From assembly GCA_016165875.1 (NCBI GenBank), contig JABBOT010000007.1, positions 5,985,245 through 6,049,244 on the forward strand: 64,000 nucleotides of DNA. The letters run 5' to 3'. Under the pieces are notes generated by a model that was not told the origin of the DNA, searched no databases, and was given only the letters and a program-made list of their open reading frames with translations. This stretch comes from Acanthopleura granulata. Its lineage: Eukaryota > Mollusca > Polyplacophora > Chitonida > Chitonidae. Positions 36,746 through 48,700 of this stretch are shown one piece after another (position 1 is the stretch's first letter; each line of letters starts with the position of its first letter). A program made the translations under genes and the position numbers.

Positions 36746-38998
36746 AGGCCATACGCTGTTCGCTGAAAAACGCCAGGAGAGCAACTCCCGTATCAGTGGA
36801 CGGGGGACTAAAATCCTAGCCCTTGGAACAAAAAAGGGTTGATTGTAAAATATAAAACTAAAAAGTTCTGGCCGTCATTAATTAGAAATATTTACTGAAA
36901 GATCGGAATATTTTCATGCCTAACCACTCCAATATACATGCGCAAACGTAGCTCTGACACAAGATATTGATTTGCGCTCTCTTGCTTTGTCTATAACTAG
37001 CATCTAAACAAAACTCTCAATCGAGCACGGATTTTGAGGAAACATCTGCGGACACGAAACCTCATGTTTATTACTGTCTAGCAACCCAGATGTGATTTAC
37101 ACCGGTTCGAGTTGCATATGAAAGCCAGAAGCAAATTCTTATGAGTATGTTGACAAAACAACCACGTGTCAGAATTAGGTCATGTTTATCTCATTCAGAC
37201 AGTGAGCGGTCTAGTCAAAAACAACTTACATGTAGGATTCCATTCTATCTCTGCATTAGCCAAAGTCAAAATTATACAGCAACAGATCGAATGACAGTCA
37301 TATCGTATCTATATAGGACTACCTCCGCCTGACATATGGTTGCTGTTTGGTGTGAGCGAAAAACATGGTTATTATGTACCCTTACCTTTTTATGAACAAT
37401 AAAACATTTAATATATAAAATCAGATTTTTTTTTCTGTTACAGTTTTACACTATACTACATGTAAGATTATTTTCTAAGAAAACCCCGAAACTATTTATA
37501 GAAACTATTTTACATAATTAATTCAAGAAAAAAATGTCTACCGAAAACGGCCCGTCATTAATTAAAAAATCTGCGCTGAATCGGGGAATGTGTTTCGCCT
37601 GATCACGACCAATTTATCAACACCCAGTGTCAGTATCAGTCCGAAAGGGGACAATCCTAGTTCACTGATTGGCTCTGATAAATATAGCATCAAGTTCCGG
37701 TCACGTTGTTCTTGACTGACAGCTACAGCAACATGGCCGAAAGCGGTGGTTTTAGCAGAACACTGTCGTGTTATGTTCACTGTGACAGCAGAGAAAGCGG
37801 TGGTATTCAACCGTTTAGTGTACGTAGATGGGAAACTTTTCTAAACTACGACAGGCAGTGGTTAGAGCTTGAGGGAGCTGAACGTTTGTGTGCTGAATCT
37901 CATAGCGCGTTGCTGTCGACGCCTGCAGATGAACCTGTTGATATTCCGACAAATGCTGGATAGCATGACGCATGCTACAGGACAAAAGAAGACTACAGCT
38001 TGCCATCAGTAGAAGACAAAAAGGGACACTGAAGATAATACCAAGTGGTAGACATGAATATGAAGTGAGTCGACATGGGGCACCACCTAAAAAACTACGG
38101 TCAGCTTGGGGATCGATGACTGCAGCTCTGTGCTGCCATAGAAGTGAAGTACCACAGGAGCTGTTACAGAAAATACATCCACTGTCTAAGTCACCCGAAG
38201 GCAGATGTGGAGAAACAGTGAGTATACTGACCTTCAGGTCATTAATTTTAACACATGTATGTTATCTGAGTGACTGTTAACGGATGAATCTGTCGGCTAG
38301 ATGGGGGACCCGGTAGGTGACGTCTGTCCGTAATGTTGGAAGATCAGTAGAGGATTATGATCAGATCATCATTTTTTCTTAGCAGTAAATTGTTAGGGTA
38401 GAGGTCTATATTTCTTATTGGGTTTTGGTTGTGTGTATACATGTTTGGGAGATAAACTATTTGTGTAAACTAACGTGAATATTTCTGTAGCAGTTATTTT
38501 CTTTTTACTTGATTTATTTTACATCTTCGTCTTTTCATTTTATCACACTTTGGACAACATTTCTGTTGTTTGTAATACAATACTGTTGAACCAATTTTTT
38601 TTATTGTAAAATTTAAATTGTACATATTTTGTTTACTTTAAAGGCCAAAGAAGAAGCAACTATATGAGAAGTCTTACAAAATATTTTGTTAGACCATCAT
38701 TAAGCAGAGGATCATTAAACAGCAGGAGATATTTAGGATGACTACTTCAATCCAGAAGTTTATTGAATTGATCAGGCAGCATGAGGACATTGATATATGC
38801 AATTACAGGTAATATAAGTGCATATGTTTTTGCATGACATAATATGGAATTATTTCTTTCAGAAGTGCGAGTCAAGATAAAGATATTCTATGGAGTGTGT
38901 ATATGGTACCAGGGTCACTCTTGATCCATTTTGCTGAACCATTTTGTCTCTGACAGGCCTTTCAGCCTCATAGGATATGAGCAGCATGCATTTCTGGG

Positions 38999-39070
38999 CT
39001 CTGTCCACCTTTCCTTCCACAATAATGTTGGTTGCTGTCATACAAGTGAAATATTTTTAAGGCCTTTAAG
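38999..39070 (+). mobile_element. SINE 3'-end fragment
   Basis: CCTTCCACAATAATGTTGG followed by CATACAAGTGAAATATTTTT matches the last part of family A with substitutions. It lies in the second intron of the pseudogene. Confidence 0.5.
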
Positions 39071-39186
39071 AACCAAGAAAAGAAATATAATTCTAAGCTT
39101 GAGCACAGGTTTCTCAGCAACCAAGTTGCCAGATTGCTTTCATACCTGAGAAGGTCCACCTTTCATGTAGTGTGGGCTCTGTTTGG

Positions 39187-39524
39187 TATTTATTTATTTG
39201 CTTATTGCTTAACTCCATACATAAGAATATTTCACTTATATGATGGCAGCCAACATTTTACATATGGGAGGAGGAAACCAAGTGCCTTGACTAAGCCTTC
39301 GACCGGCCAGCTCTCACACGTGAGAGATGTCATATTGGTGGAAGGCAGGAGATCTCCAGTAACTTTCATGCAGGAACACTCAAGTAGGGCTACTTAGAGA
39401 ACCGTGTTCACATATTGCCACAAAGGCCCCACAAACTGTGGAAATGGGGAATCCTGAAAATTCCGTGATTGAGCGTAGGAAATTAGCCCACACTCGAGTA
39501 GCCTTGAGGTTGAAACTTTTTCAC
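39187..39524 (-). mobile_element. SINE family B, near full length
   Basis: On the + strand it begins with ATTTATTTGCTTATTGC and ATAAGAATATTTCACTTATA, the tail and 3' region shared with family A. It then changes to a different body: AGATGTCATATTGGTGGAAG, CAGGAGATCTCCAGTAACTT, GCACACTC-type words, and CGTGATTGAGCGTAGG near the head. Related copies are at 40378-40715, 40900-41108 and 48429-48712. Confidence 0.65.
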
Positions 39525-39997
39525 AATTAATCGGCCAGCGTGATCTAAGATGTAATTAGTCCACTAACTCTGTGTAGTTATTGTTTAACTTTAAACTATT
39601 TAAATAAATATCGTCTACAACCTGTAATGCATAGTGTGTATTCCGTGTGCTGATCAGTTTTCCTCCCACAAAATGTTCTTGAGCTTGTTATGAAGCACCG
39701 TTGCACTCATATCTATAGCACAATATTAACTTAATATAAATTATAAGTAATGCAAAAGTTGTAGGTTTGCATTGTGGAATGCTGATGACAAAGTTGTGCA
39801 AATTGATGGAAATCCTCATTAATTATGATTGAATTGCTTCTGTGAGTTCAAACAAAACATTATTTAACGTGTATAGGGAAGCGTGGCCCGTCATGTTATT
39901 AAGAAGGCGACTTTTGAGTCAGTTGGGTTCTCAGCAGTGAGATCACTTCCAAAAGGTTGTTAATGTTAGATATATGCACCTTTGGCACTACATGTTT

Positions 39998-40070
39998 TGT
40001 TCCAGGCTCTGCCCATATAAGTGAAATATTCTTGAGTATTCCATAAAACATTTATCACATAAATAAATGT
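39998..40070 (+). mobile_element. SINE family A 3'-end fragment
   Basis: TTCCAGGCTCTGCCCATATA, AGTGAAATATTCTTGAGTAT and TAAAACATTTATCACATAAA form a short copy of the family A 3' end, located just before pseudogene exon C. Confidence 0.7.
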
Positions 40071-40235
40071 ATGATTTTAATGTAGCTTGTGCACATTTTG
40101 AGCTGAGACTATTACTTATTTGGCAGTTAATTACACATCTTGTTTTACAGATCGGACCTCTTTAAGTACCACCTAAGGAGAGACTTCCCCCAGTTGCAGT
40201 TACGGTGGAAATCCGTCCTGCACCAAGGAGACACC

Positions 40236-40300
40236 ACCTTCGTATAAGTGAAATATTCTTGAGTAGGGCGTTAAATAGTGAGCATTCATTCATTCATAAA
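40236..40300 (+). mobile_element. SINE family A 3'-end fragment abutting pseudogene exon
   Basis: CCTTCGTATAAGTGAAATAT, TCTTGAGTAGGGCGTTAAAT and a CATTCATTCATTCAT tail. It begins at or within the end of pseudogene exon C, so the insertion removed or replaced the following sequence of that gene. Confidence 0.7.
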
Positions 40301-40377
40301 TTAATCATAATTTATAAGCTTGAATTGCATTTAAATTTGCCTGGTAAGGGTTTATTGACATTCAGAAATATGGTATT

Positions 40378-40715
40378 ATTTATTTATTTCCTTCTTGCTA
40401 ATAAATGCATACTCAAATATGTTTCATTTATTCAATGGAAGCCAGTACATGTACTTTATGGTGGAGAAAACAGGAGTGCCAGGGTAAACCTCTCACCTTT
40501 GGCAAGTAATACTTATGCACTCTACCATATGTGACAGATGTCATATTGGTAGAAGGTATGTGTTCTCCAGTGAACTGCATTTCAGACTGCACACTCAAGT
40601 ATGGCTTCAGAGAACTGTCAATAGCACATTGCTATGAAGGCCACATATGGATTCCTAGAAAATTTTCTGACCAAGACTGCATTTGAAACCCTTAGTCGTG
40701 CAGCCTTATGATTAA
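40378..40715 (-). mobile_element. SINE family B copy
   Basis: It repeats the order of the copy at 39187-39524: TTTATTTATTTCC tail, TCAAATATGTTTCATTTATT, AGATGTCATATTGGTAGAAG, TGTTCTCCAGTGAACTGCAT, GAAAATTTTCTGACCAAGAC. Substitutions are spread throughout, so it is an old copy. Confidence 0.6.
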
Positions 40716-40899
40716 ACGGCGCACACCAGAATAAATATATTATTAAGTTATAATTATAGGTTTGTTCTTGTCAGTTTGTATGTAGTGCAGTGTTTGCTTT
40801 TGCTGCTGACAAAAATGAAATATTAAGTGACATTGTTCGTTCAAGGGATATTAATTTTGCTTATTGTGTAATGTATAAAGGTGAAGAATATTTCAAAGT

Positions 40900-41108
40900 C
40901 ATTGACTTTTGGCGAGTTGTACTAGCAAAGACTCACACAGGTGACTACATTAATGTCTATATGGTGGAGGGCACATGACTCCAATACTGCTACAAAGAGC
41001 ACCATGAAGGCCACAGAACCAATTTTGTAGAACATTCTTTGACCAAGACTGGGATTAATTTGAACATTCATCAATGATGCCTAGTGGTAAAGGCATATGC
41101 CTTAACTA
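40900..41108 (-). mobile_element. SINE family B, lacking the 3' tail
   Basis: CTAGCAAAGACTCACACAGG, TGGTGGAGGGCACATGACTC, GAAGGCCACAGAACC and ATTCTTTGACCAAGACTGGG match the body of the adjacent copies, and a tRNA-like box region follows near the right end. The tail with TTTATTTATT is missing. Confidence 0.45.
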
Positions 41109-42520
41109 GATCTGCTTCCTCGAGGAATATGAATAATTATTTAATACTTGCAATTTTTGAGTTTGGGATGTTGTTAGGCATATGTAGCTTTTTAAATTTC
41201 ACACTGTGCATAACTTTGTATATGTGACAAATTAAATGTATATTGTGATTTTTAACCATCTATATATATAACAGTCCCAACTTTAACAGAATGCAAGCCT
41301 CTGTTACACTGTACTGATAACCTCGTGGTCCAACATTCAACATCGGGATTTGTCCACAAATTTGTCACTCACCAAAGGGAGAAAGTTTAACATGGAAGTG
41401 AATGGCAGTACTTGAGCAATCGGCACTTAAATATCTCCACAGTGAAATATTTTATTTAAATAAACAATTTTCTTGGACCCACTATTGTGTTAAATTTTTC
41501 CCACTGAGGGCATACAGGTATGGCTGATTTAACAATCAGGGTCTTAATTGTTCCCTGGCCACAAGCCATAGAATTGATTGTAGCCTACAACTCTTTTTAA
41601 CTATATGTCAACTTGCCTCTTCACTATCATTTAAGTTGTAAATTTACTATCACCAATTAGGCTAAATTCTCTTTGAGGGGACAGGATATGATACCTACAT
41701 TGTGTACATGCGAGCTAACAATCAATATCTGATTCTGAACACAACCTTGGCAAATCATGAATAACAGGTATCACTGTTCAGCACAGAAACTACCTTAGAT
41801 ACAGAACTGCAGCTCTGCTTTTTAAATATTGTGATAGTCTCAGCTACAGACTGAAAACCAATGAAATTGCACAGGTGACTTAACTGCTTAGACACAGATC
41901 ATTGTCTGAAGATTCTGGAAAGAAAGCAAGAGCCATGAAAAAAAAGAAAATGCCTGGCTTCAATAAAACTTATGTCTTGAGCAGCACTTGAAGGTATACT
42001 TATTCACCACAGCTTCCAAATGTTGCTAATATTTCTCCTCCGCCCGCTCTCCAGTTGAGACTAACCATGTCTTCATAGAGCTTCGTTTCGGATAGGCTAC
42101 AACCCTATGTTTGCAGCATTCACAGCCATTAGGTACACTATCGCCAGTAAAACCCCCCATCCTCGCTAACCTCATGGCAAGACAGAATATGTCTCTCTAA
42201 TTTAAGTGCAATAATAATTATTAAGAGGGGTTGAGAGAGACGTTCACACAAAAACTCAGACGTGATCTTGACGATCTGAAGGCTCTCTCTTCAAGAAGAA
42301 ATAATCATGAAAGCCTGTCAACAAAAATAACAAGTAATCATAAGAGGGGAAATAACTATTCTCATTAACATTCACTTTCAAAAGGCTTGTGGGCAAAGGG
42401 TACATGGACATCACTTCAAGGTTTGAAAGCTCTGAGTGGTACAGATTTGTGGTCATTGTACATTTGTAGTGTTAACGACACGTAAAAGCAATGTCACAAA
42501 AAAAGACAGATGGCCGAATA

Positions 42521-42811
42521 GGGGAGTTTCGAGTTCTAACTAGTTTTATTGCTAAATGTAATACAAGCACTACTGTATCATGTGACTGGACAAAAATGTT
42601 CGGCAACTGTTTCTGATTACGTCTGCTATGACATGAGTATCTAAAAGGTGTCACAAAAAGTTGTTTAGACTTAAACTTAAGAAGTTACTGAAGAAAACAT
42701 CATTTGTACCTCCCCGAACACGATGAGATGGGTGATTTTTGACAAATCACATGATACAGTAAGACAGTTTTTACGTTCAGCGACAAAAAGAGTCTGAACT
42801 CGAAAATCCCC
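42521..42811. mobile_element. TIR element with TA flanks, copy 1
   Basis: The left end GGGGAGTTTCGAGTTCTAAC is the inverted match of the right end TCTGAACTCGAAAATCCCC, with pairing extending about 40 bp inwards. TA lies on each side (42519-42520 and 42812-42813), the target duplication expected of Tc1/mariner-like elements. It is short and non-coding, hence a MITE. A second copy is at 44726-45091. Confidence 0.75.
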
Positions 42812-44725
42812 TATACTTGTACCTTTTGCTGTTAGAAGCATGAAATTACATTTCTTTCCCAGTTCTTTTTTTCTTCACAAAAGTAAAGATGTGCATATGT
42901 TGTTCAATAGATGTAGAATATAGAACGAATCATGTACAGGGAAAACAGCCCCAAAAAGTTACATGTATATTGGCCAAAAAGGGAAGACCACATGTCCCCA
43001 AAACAAAACTGTCCTCCTAAATAGGACCAAAGAAATGAGAAACCAAAAATGTTGTGGTACAGGGCCACAGGTCCTGGTCAGGTTCAGGGCTAAGTCCTGG
43101 TAAGGGTTGTATGGGGGCAAATTCCCTCATGAGAAAAAGGCTTTGTATATTTTTAGCTGTATTTTAGAAGTTTAATATGCTGGCAAATTTACATTTACTT
43201 CCTCATTATTTCAGATGAAAGTATCATGCAGTAATATTATGAAACATTTCTGTGGAAAAAAAAAAGATGAGATTTATTATACTGAACATGAGAACATGAT
43301 TTTTAATTAGAAGACATGAGATTCGCAGTAGAAAAATGAGAGTTGACAGGTATGCAAAAATTAGAAGATGTGTCAAATCCATGCAGTCGTATCTGTTTTC
43401 AAAGGGCTTCTGTGGTACTGGTTGCTGTGCACAATGGACAGAGCGATAAAACAATACAACCTGTCATTAACAACAGCCATATAAAAACAAAATATGATCA
43501 GACACACCAATAACATTACCTAAAAAAGACATTAACTTCAATATAACCTTTCTCTCAAATATAATTTAATAGATGTAAACACGTTGGAATTTTATGGTGA
43601 GCTTTAAGAACCTATTACAATTTCATTTCAATGACATGACAATTTTCTTCCTTCATTTTGGCTACCTACGAAGCTCTTGTGATAAGCATGCATTATGCAC
43701 ATTTTACAACATAATGACAAATAAATACCTGAACAAGATTTACAGCAAAGAAAGAACAGCTTCTCACATCAACAGCAAAATGAGCATGCAAAACTATCAA
43801 TGTAGTTCATAAAACACATACGCATGTACGTACACTTTAAACTTCAAATATTTCAGTCAGAAGTTCACCCCAAAATACACACTTGCATATATTCAAGGTA
43901 TTTTGGATGTCACTTTCCCATAGTTTCAGTCTAAGTGTCTGATAACAATGGCTTCATTTTACACTGTCTTTTCTTTTAACCATCTCTAGCACTCGCATAG
44001 CTTTTCTGTATAAAAGCACAACATATAATACATTCATCACACAATCTTCTGACCTTGAGGTACAACTTAGTAACAATGAATAAATAAAAGAGGTCAAACA
44101 TAGGCTTATATACAATGTATAAGCTGCAGTGCATAAAATATTTTACAACAACAGATTTAGTTGATCAAACGTATCAAAATTCAAATCATGAAAAATATAA
44201 TGTGAAAATTCCTCATTTAACATTTATCACAGTTCAACAAGGTGGGTAAATATTGCCGTAAAAACACACTGGAACTGTTTTGGATTCAAAGCTACAGCCA
44301 AGCATCTTTCTCTTGGGGTCATAAAAATAAACATCTATATATATATATCATTACCAGGGCCTGATTCCATGCACCTCAAAATTTTAAGTGTGATTTTGAA
44401 ACTTATTTTTCGACCATGTGAGTTCAAATTGGGAACTCTTCACAAGAGCTATGTTAAGACAAACATATCCAAATTTGAACCCAGGGAGCTGAAAAATGCA
44501 TAATATTGGATGAAGTTTTGACTTGAGCCTCTCTCTGGAATCTGCCCCAGATATGGAAAGAGGCTTGCCATCATCGTCTTTTAAGTACGTATACCGGTTC
44601 ACACAATCCAGATAATAATGTCAAACCAAGAGCAGGGACAAGGATTCAGCTGTGTACGAGTGTGTTTGTCTGTGTGTGTGTCCATGCTTTGGTAGTGCTG
44701 GAGCTTTAGAACTATCTCAACCATA

Positions 44726-45091
44726 GGGGAGTTTTGAGATCAAACTATTTTATCGCTAAAGGTAAAAAAAGCCCTACTGTAGCATGTGACCTGTCAAAAA
44801 TGTTTGGCATCTCCTTCTGATTACATTTACTATAACATGGGCATCTTAAGAAAAGTTTCAGAAAAAGTTTCTTATACTAGACGTATGATAGGGAAAATTG
44901 ACAAATTGGAAGTTGTTTAATTTAAGAAGCTCCTGATTGAAGGAGAGGTTGTTTGTACCTCCCTAACAGGGCAAGACAGGTGATTGGTAAATTAAAATCA
45001 ACAACATTGCATGACATTACAGACAAGTTACATGACACAGTTCAACTCTTTTTACCTTCTACGACAAAAGAGTTCAAACTCGAAACTCCCC
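44726..45091. mobile_element. TIR element, copy 2
   Basis: Its ends GGGGAGTTTTGAGATCAAAC and GAGTTCAAACTCGAAACTCC match those of the copy at 42521-42811. Internal words are shared in the same order, including TACTGTAGCATGTGACC, CTGATTACATTTACTATAAC and TTTGTACCTCCC. A TA precedes the left end; the right flank is less clear. Confidence 0.75.
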
Positions 45092-45483
45092 TCTTACAAA
45101 TGGCTCAAAATGGCTTACAGAACAGGTTCCCACCCACATAAGAAAAAGAGTTCTGAAGTACCTATCATCCCATATTTCTCAGCACTTACAAAAACCATTC
45201 CGTTTAAGTAGGCCAAAACAAACTGTTCTGTAGTTTCAATATTTACTGGTCTTTATAAACATGTAACTGAATGCTGTATTGTATTTAACCAAAAAATCAA
45301 GCACTTCCAGGGAATTAAGCTGAGATAAACTCTCTTTCAAGGACACTCAAAGTCTTGAAAATAACAATGTTCAAGGATTCCAAGGATCATTGAGAATCCT
45401 GAGCTGCCAGGTGGGAATGGTTGGCACTGCTGTCAGTGTATATGGACAAGAGGAGCAAACAGGCCAATTGACAGGGTTTGATA

Positions 45484-45489
45484 TTTAAT
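45484..45489 (-). terminator. Possible polyadenylation signal ATTAAA for GPLD1
   Basis: On the - strand ATTAAA occurs about 100 bases after the stop codon. It is a weak variant signal and no strong AATAAA was found close by, so the transcript end is uncertain. Confidence 0.25.
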
Positions 45490-45587
45490 GGGCACTGCTT
45501 AGAATATTTTCACCTGACCAATCAGCACAAAGAAGCATAGGAATTTGATTAGAATCACACATCCAATGTCAGCCATTAAAGGATTCC

Positions 45588-45713
45588 TCAAGATTCCTCT
45601 AGATGCCTTAAAGTCTTGCTCTTAAAATGTTTTCGAACAGAGTAAACCCCGACTGCTCCTTGCAGGCGAACAGATTTCCAGGAACTGTGAGCTGCACTGA
45701 TCACCAAAGAACT
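45588..45713 (-). CDS. GPLD1: GPLD1 last coding exon
   Basis: It starts after TTCTTCAG with SSLVISAAHSSW and continues LQGAVGVYSVRKHF to a TGA at 45588-45590. It matches the final propeller strand of GPLD1 and adds a basic tail of about 15 residues beyond the usual end. A CAGAG acceptor allows a start two bases later, but only the first choice keeps frame. Confidence 0.85.
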   Translation of the reverse strand, partial: SSLVISAAHSSWKSVRLQGAVGVYSVRKHFKSKTLRHLEES

Positions 45714-48700
45714 CTGAAGAACAGAATAACAACAAATTATCTTCAAATCGATTTCCTTGTAACATGAACTTAGTTTGTATTTCTTTGATTGGGGTTTTAT
45801 GCTGTACTCATAATGTTACGTTACATTTCATTTATACAACGGCGGCCAGCATTGTGGTGGGAGGAAACCAGGCAGAGCCTGGGGGAAACCCAGGACCATC
45901 CACAGGTTAAATTTGACTTGTTTAATACCAGCAAAACCCACATGAAAAAACAAAGAACTTTATTTTTTTCAAAGTCATATTACTGTGCTTCACAGTACAT
46001 GTGAGTGTTCTGTAGAAAGTCATACATCAATCCAAAAATTTTCACCTTTTATTTCAGATTCTGAGAGTCAAAGAGATGCTAGACACATGCCCTCCCAGTA
46101 GCATCCAGGGTATTATTATCTACAATATGCCCTCAAAGCCCATTAACATGTGGCCTTTACATTTGTAGCTCACATGAAAATGTCAACCTCTATAAGGGAT
46201 GAAACTGGCTTGCTGTGACATCATCACTGTAGTCTTTAGTACCTTTGTTTTAAGTACATAACAGCAATTTTGAACAATTCAAAACTTTCTGATGCCTTTT
46301 TTGGGTTTCCACAGATAAGGTCGTTTACACAGGTAAACATGTCATGCCATAGACATCCAATTACAATTCACTGACATCAGGGTATGTATCTTCTTGTATT
46401 CAGAACTTTTTGACTGTTTCGTCACAGGGCCGTTTGCTGAATGCTTGAGATGTGAGCGAGTGAGTGCTTGGCGTTTAACATTATACTTAATAATGTTTCA
46501 GTCGTATGACGACGAGGAGTCCTTCGGGTGTGTGCATATAGTGTGTCTTCTTTTGGCAGGGCGAGTCTATGCCGCGAAAGTTATGCCACCAGACATTACA
46601 CCCCACCGAGTAATATTATACTGACACCGGGCCGACCAGTCCTGTTTTCTTGTCCTAACCTCTCAATGCTGACCTTCACGCGAAGCAGCAACAAGTACCA
46701 TTTTTAAAGGAAGAGGCAGCAAATAAAAAACATAACTGTTACATTTTTGTTATCCAAGCACAAAACTGTCACATCATGGCTGTTTTGTGGAAAACATGAA
46801 ATAATTTGTCTGTCTAGGTGGTTTTGCAAAAGCAGCCATATTTAGGGCCATGGTGAATGAGTATGATGTAGCCAGAGAACCACTACTCTTTTCAATTTCC
46901 TCACAGCGTTATTTTACAAATATTAAAAAAAAAAACAAAAAAAAAAAAAACACGACCTCGTCCTCAAACATTTGGCCCAGCCATTTTTCTTGCATATATC
47001 TGTGGCATTTAAAACAAAAATAACCACCTCTTTTTATTTCCTTACAAACACAGAAATTTATAGGAAAATGTTTAAATACAGATATTTTTTACCCAGTTAT
47101 TTCGTAAAACAATGGAGCTATAACCCCCTCAACTTTGTCATGTACCAGTCCAGCATTTTCCTAATGCGTCTTACCATTGTCAGCATAATATGGACCACAG
47201 GTGATCACAAAACAGGTCAGATTTTATGAAGTCCTACCTGAAAGCATGAAACTTTTTTCCCTTTTCTCTCAACCTCATACAGTGGATACATGTGAAGAGG
47301 TCTCATAATATTGATTTTTTTTTTGTGTATGAACTTTGGTATTAAACTTGATATGTTGTGACACAGGATATGTTTGACAACTACCTCTTCAACCTTTATT
47401 TGAATGAGTCTAAGTGTCACATGGAACGTTGTCGGCTATTTCCTGCAAGAGAAACTTGCATGCTTCGTTTGTTTTGGGCTACACCCTTGTCTATGCTTCC
47501 TAGGTTAAACATTTTACCAATGTGACAGAATGTCATTTTAAAGACAAACAAAAAGCGAAAAACTTAAAAATTTACTATTAATCAAATGGGGTAAGTTTAA
47601 TATCAAATGTCTATTCCTGAATATTAATTTGTGTGCCTGTTATTAGTTAGAAATAACTAAAAACCCACATTGGCATCAACATTTGTTCACACTGAGAAAA
47701 AAGGCCACGGTGCCTCCTATACATCACCGACTTTCCAAGGGCCCTATGTAAAAAGCGTTTCGATAGGCTAATGGTGACATGGGCTCAAACAATGGATGCA
47801 TAGAAATGGAAGGCGTGATTTCTATATGACGCCGAAGTTTAAACGTGTTTTTCCAGCAACAGACAGGACAGAAAAATTTGAATTTTATATCATTAATAAG
47901 CAAAAGTCTTTCTTTCAATACTGTTCCTTTTAATACTATGTATTACTGATTCGCTGCCTTTTCCTTTAAAGTCTTTGGTATGATCCACCTCAGGCTTGAA
48001 CTCCACCACCTGGCCTCGAGGCAGACGCTCTAACCGCTAGACCACCGAGGCAGTCACTTGAGATAAGATGAAGAGTACAAGGATTTGGACAGGAGTAGTG
48101 GGGTATGGCTTACCGTCTCCTTGAATGGCACGACAGTCAGACTTCTCCCAAACCTGGCCTTTTTCTCTTGGTTATTAAAAGACAGCACCACATCAGCCTG
48201 TCAAACATAACAAGATTATGGTAACCAGCAGGTGTATGCAGGGTATCTCACATTTGCCCCAACAGGGCTGTCTGTGCACATACACTTGCTTCCACTTTTC
48301 ATTGTATCAGTTTTAAAGAGGAGATACATGTAATGGATTCAGTTTAAGTCCTACTGTCCCTCAATAATCCACGTTTCACATCTGTTGCCTTTGCCATTGA
48401 AAACTAACATCAAATGAATTACCAGTATTTATTTATTTTGTAAGTGGAGGAAGCTTGTGCACTTGTAATAAAACATCAACATCTGTCTAGTTACTTGTGA
48501 ATGTTTGCAGGTGTGGTAAGCAGTCTCCAGTAAACTTCATGCAAGGAAAAAGAGCACCGTTGAACGTTCATTGCTGCCTGAGGCCCACAGCACAATGCAA
48601 GCGGCAGAATCTCGAAAATTCCTTGACTAGGGATGGGTAATGAACCCATGTCTTGGGTGACCTAGCAACTGAAAGACAATCAGCTTAACCAGAGAGCCAA

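Larger units (their letters stand above)
37732..40233 (+). pseudogene. Decayed three-exon gene of unidentified family
   Basis: Exon A (37732-38217) starts MAESGGFSRTLSCYVHCD and contains FSVRRWETFLNYDRQWLELE. It is broken by TAG at 37961, after which a frame change leads to DKRRLQLAISRRQKGTLK and a donor ACA|GTGAGT. Exon B (38644-38808) starts AKEEAT, hits TGA at 38665, then needs a second frame change to reach FRMTTSIQKFIELIRQHED and a donor ACAG|GTAATA. Exon C (40151 to about 40233) starts after TTTTACAG and reads SDLFKYHLRRDFPQLQLRW in the phase demanded by exon B (AG|A gives Arg). The right end runs into a SINE tail. The family was not recognised; its Cys/His spacing recalls expanded invertebrate multigene or transposon-related families. 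Two stops and two frameshifts argue against function, although the splice sites remain intact. Confidence 0.6.
41109..45587. other. Region downstream of GPLD1: 3' UTR and intergenic
   Basis: No coding sequence is supported on either strand. It contains two TA-type inverted-repeat elements (42521-42811 and 44726-45091), a TG-rich run near 44662-44682 and a TA run near 44334-44348. The part nearest 45587 must include the GPLD1 3' UTR, but its end is not determined. Confidence 0.5.
45714..48113 (-). other. GPLD1 last intron
   Basis: A 2.4-kb phase-0 intron containing a SINE family A copy (45778-45908), a SINE family C copy (46497-46707), an A-rich tract near 46924-46950 and a tRNA-like SINE head (47987-48053). 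No exon is supported between these points. Confidence 0.7.

Noticed and set aside
40790..40978. A 62-codon open frame beginning MFAFAADKNEILSD
   Set aside because: It overlaps a SINE family B copy, has no splice partners in phase with the nearby pseudogene, and resembles nothing known.
43224..43454. Possible extra GPLD1 3' exon because of a TTTTTTTTTTTCCACAG acceptor on the - strand
   Set aside because: The coding frame already stops at 45588 with a good match to the GPLD1 C-terminus, and the frame after this acceptor has no propeller resemblance.
47987..48053. Possible functional tRNA gene
   Set aside because: Box A and box B are present, but the acceptor and anticodon stems do not pair well, so it is listed as a SINE head or relic.
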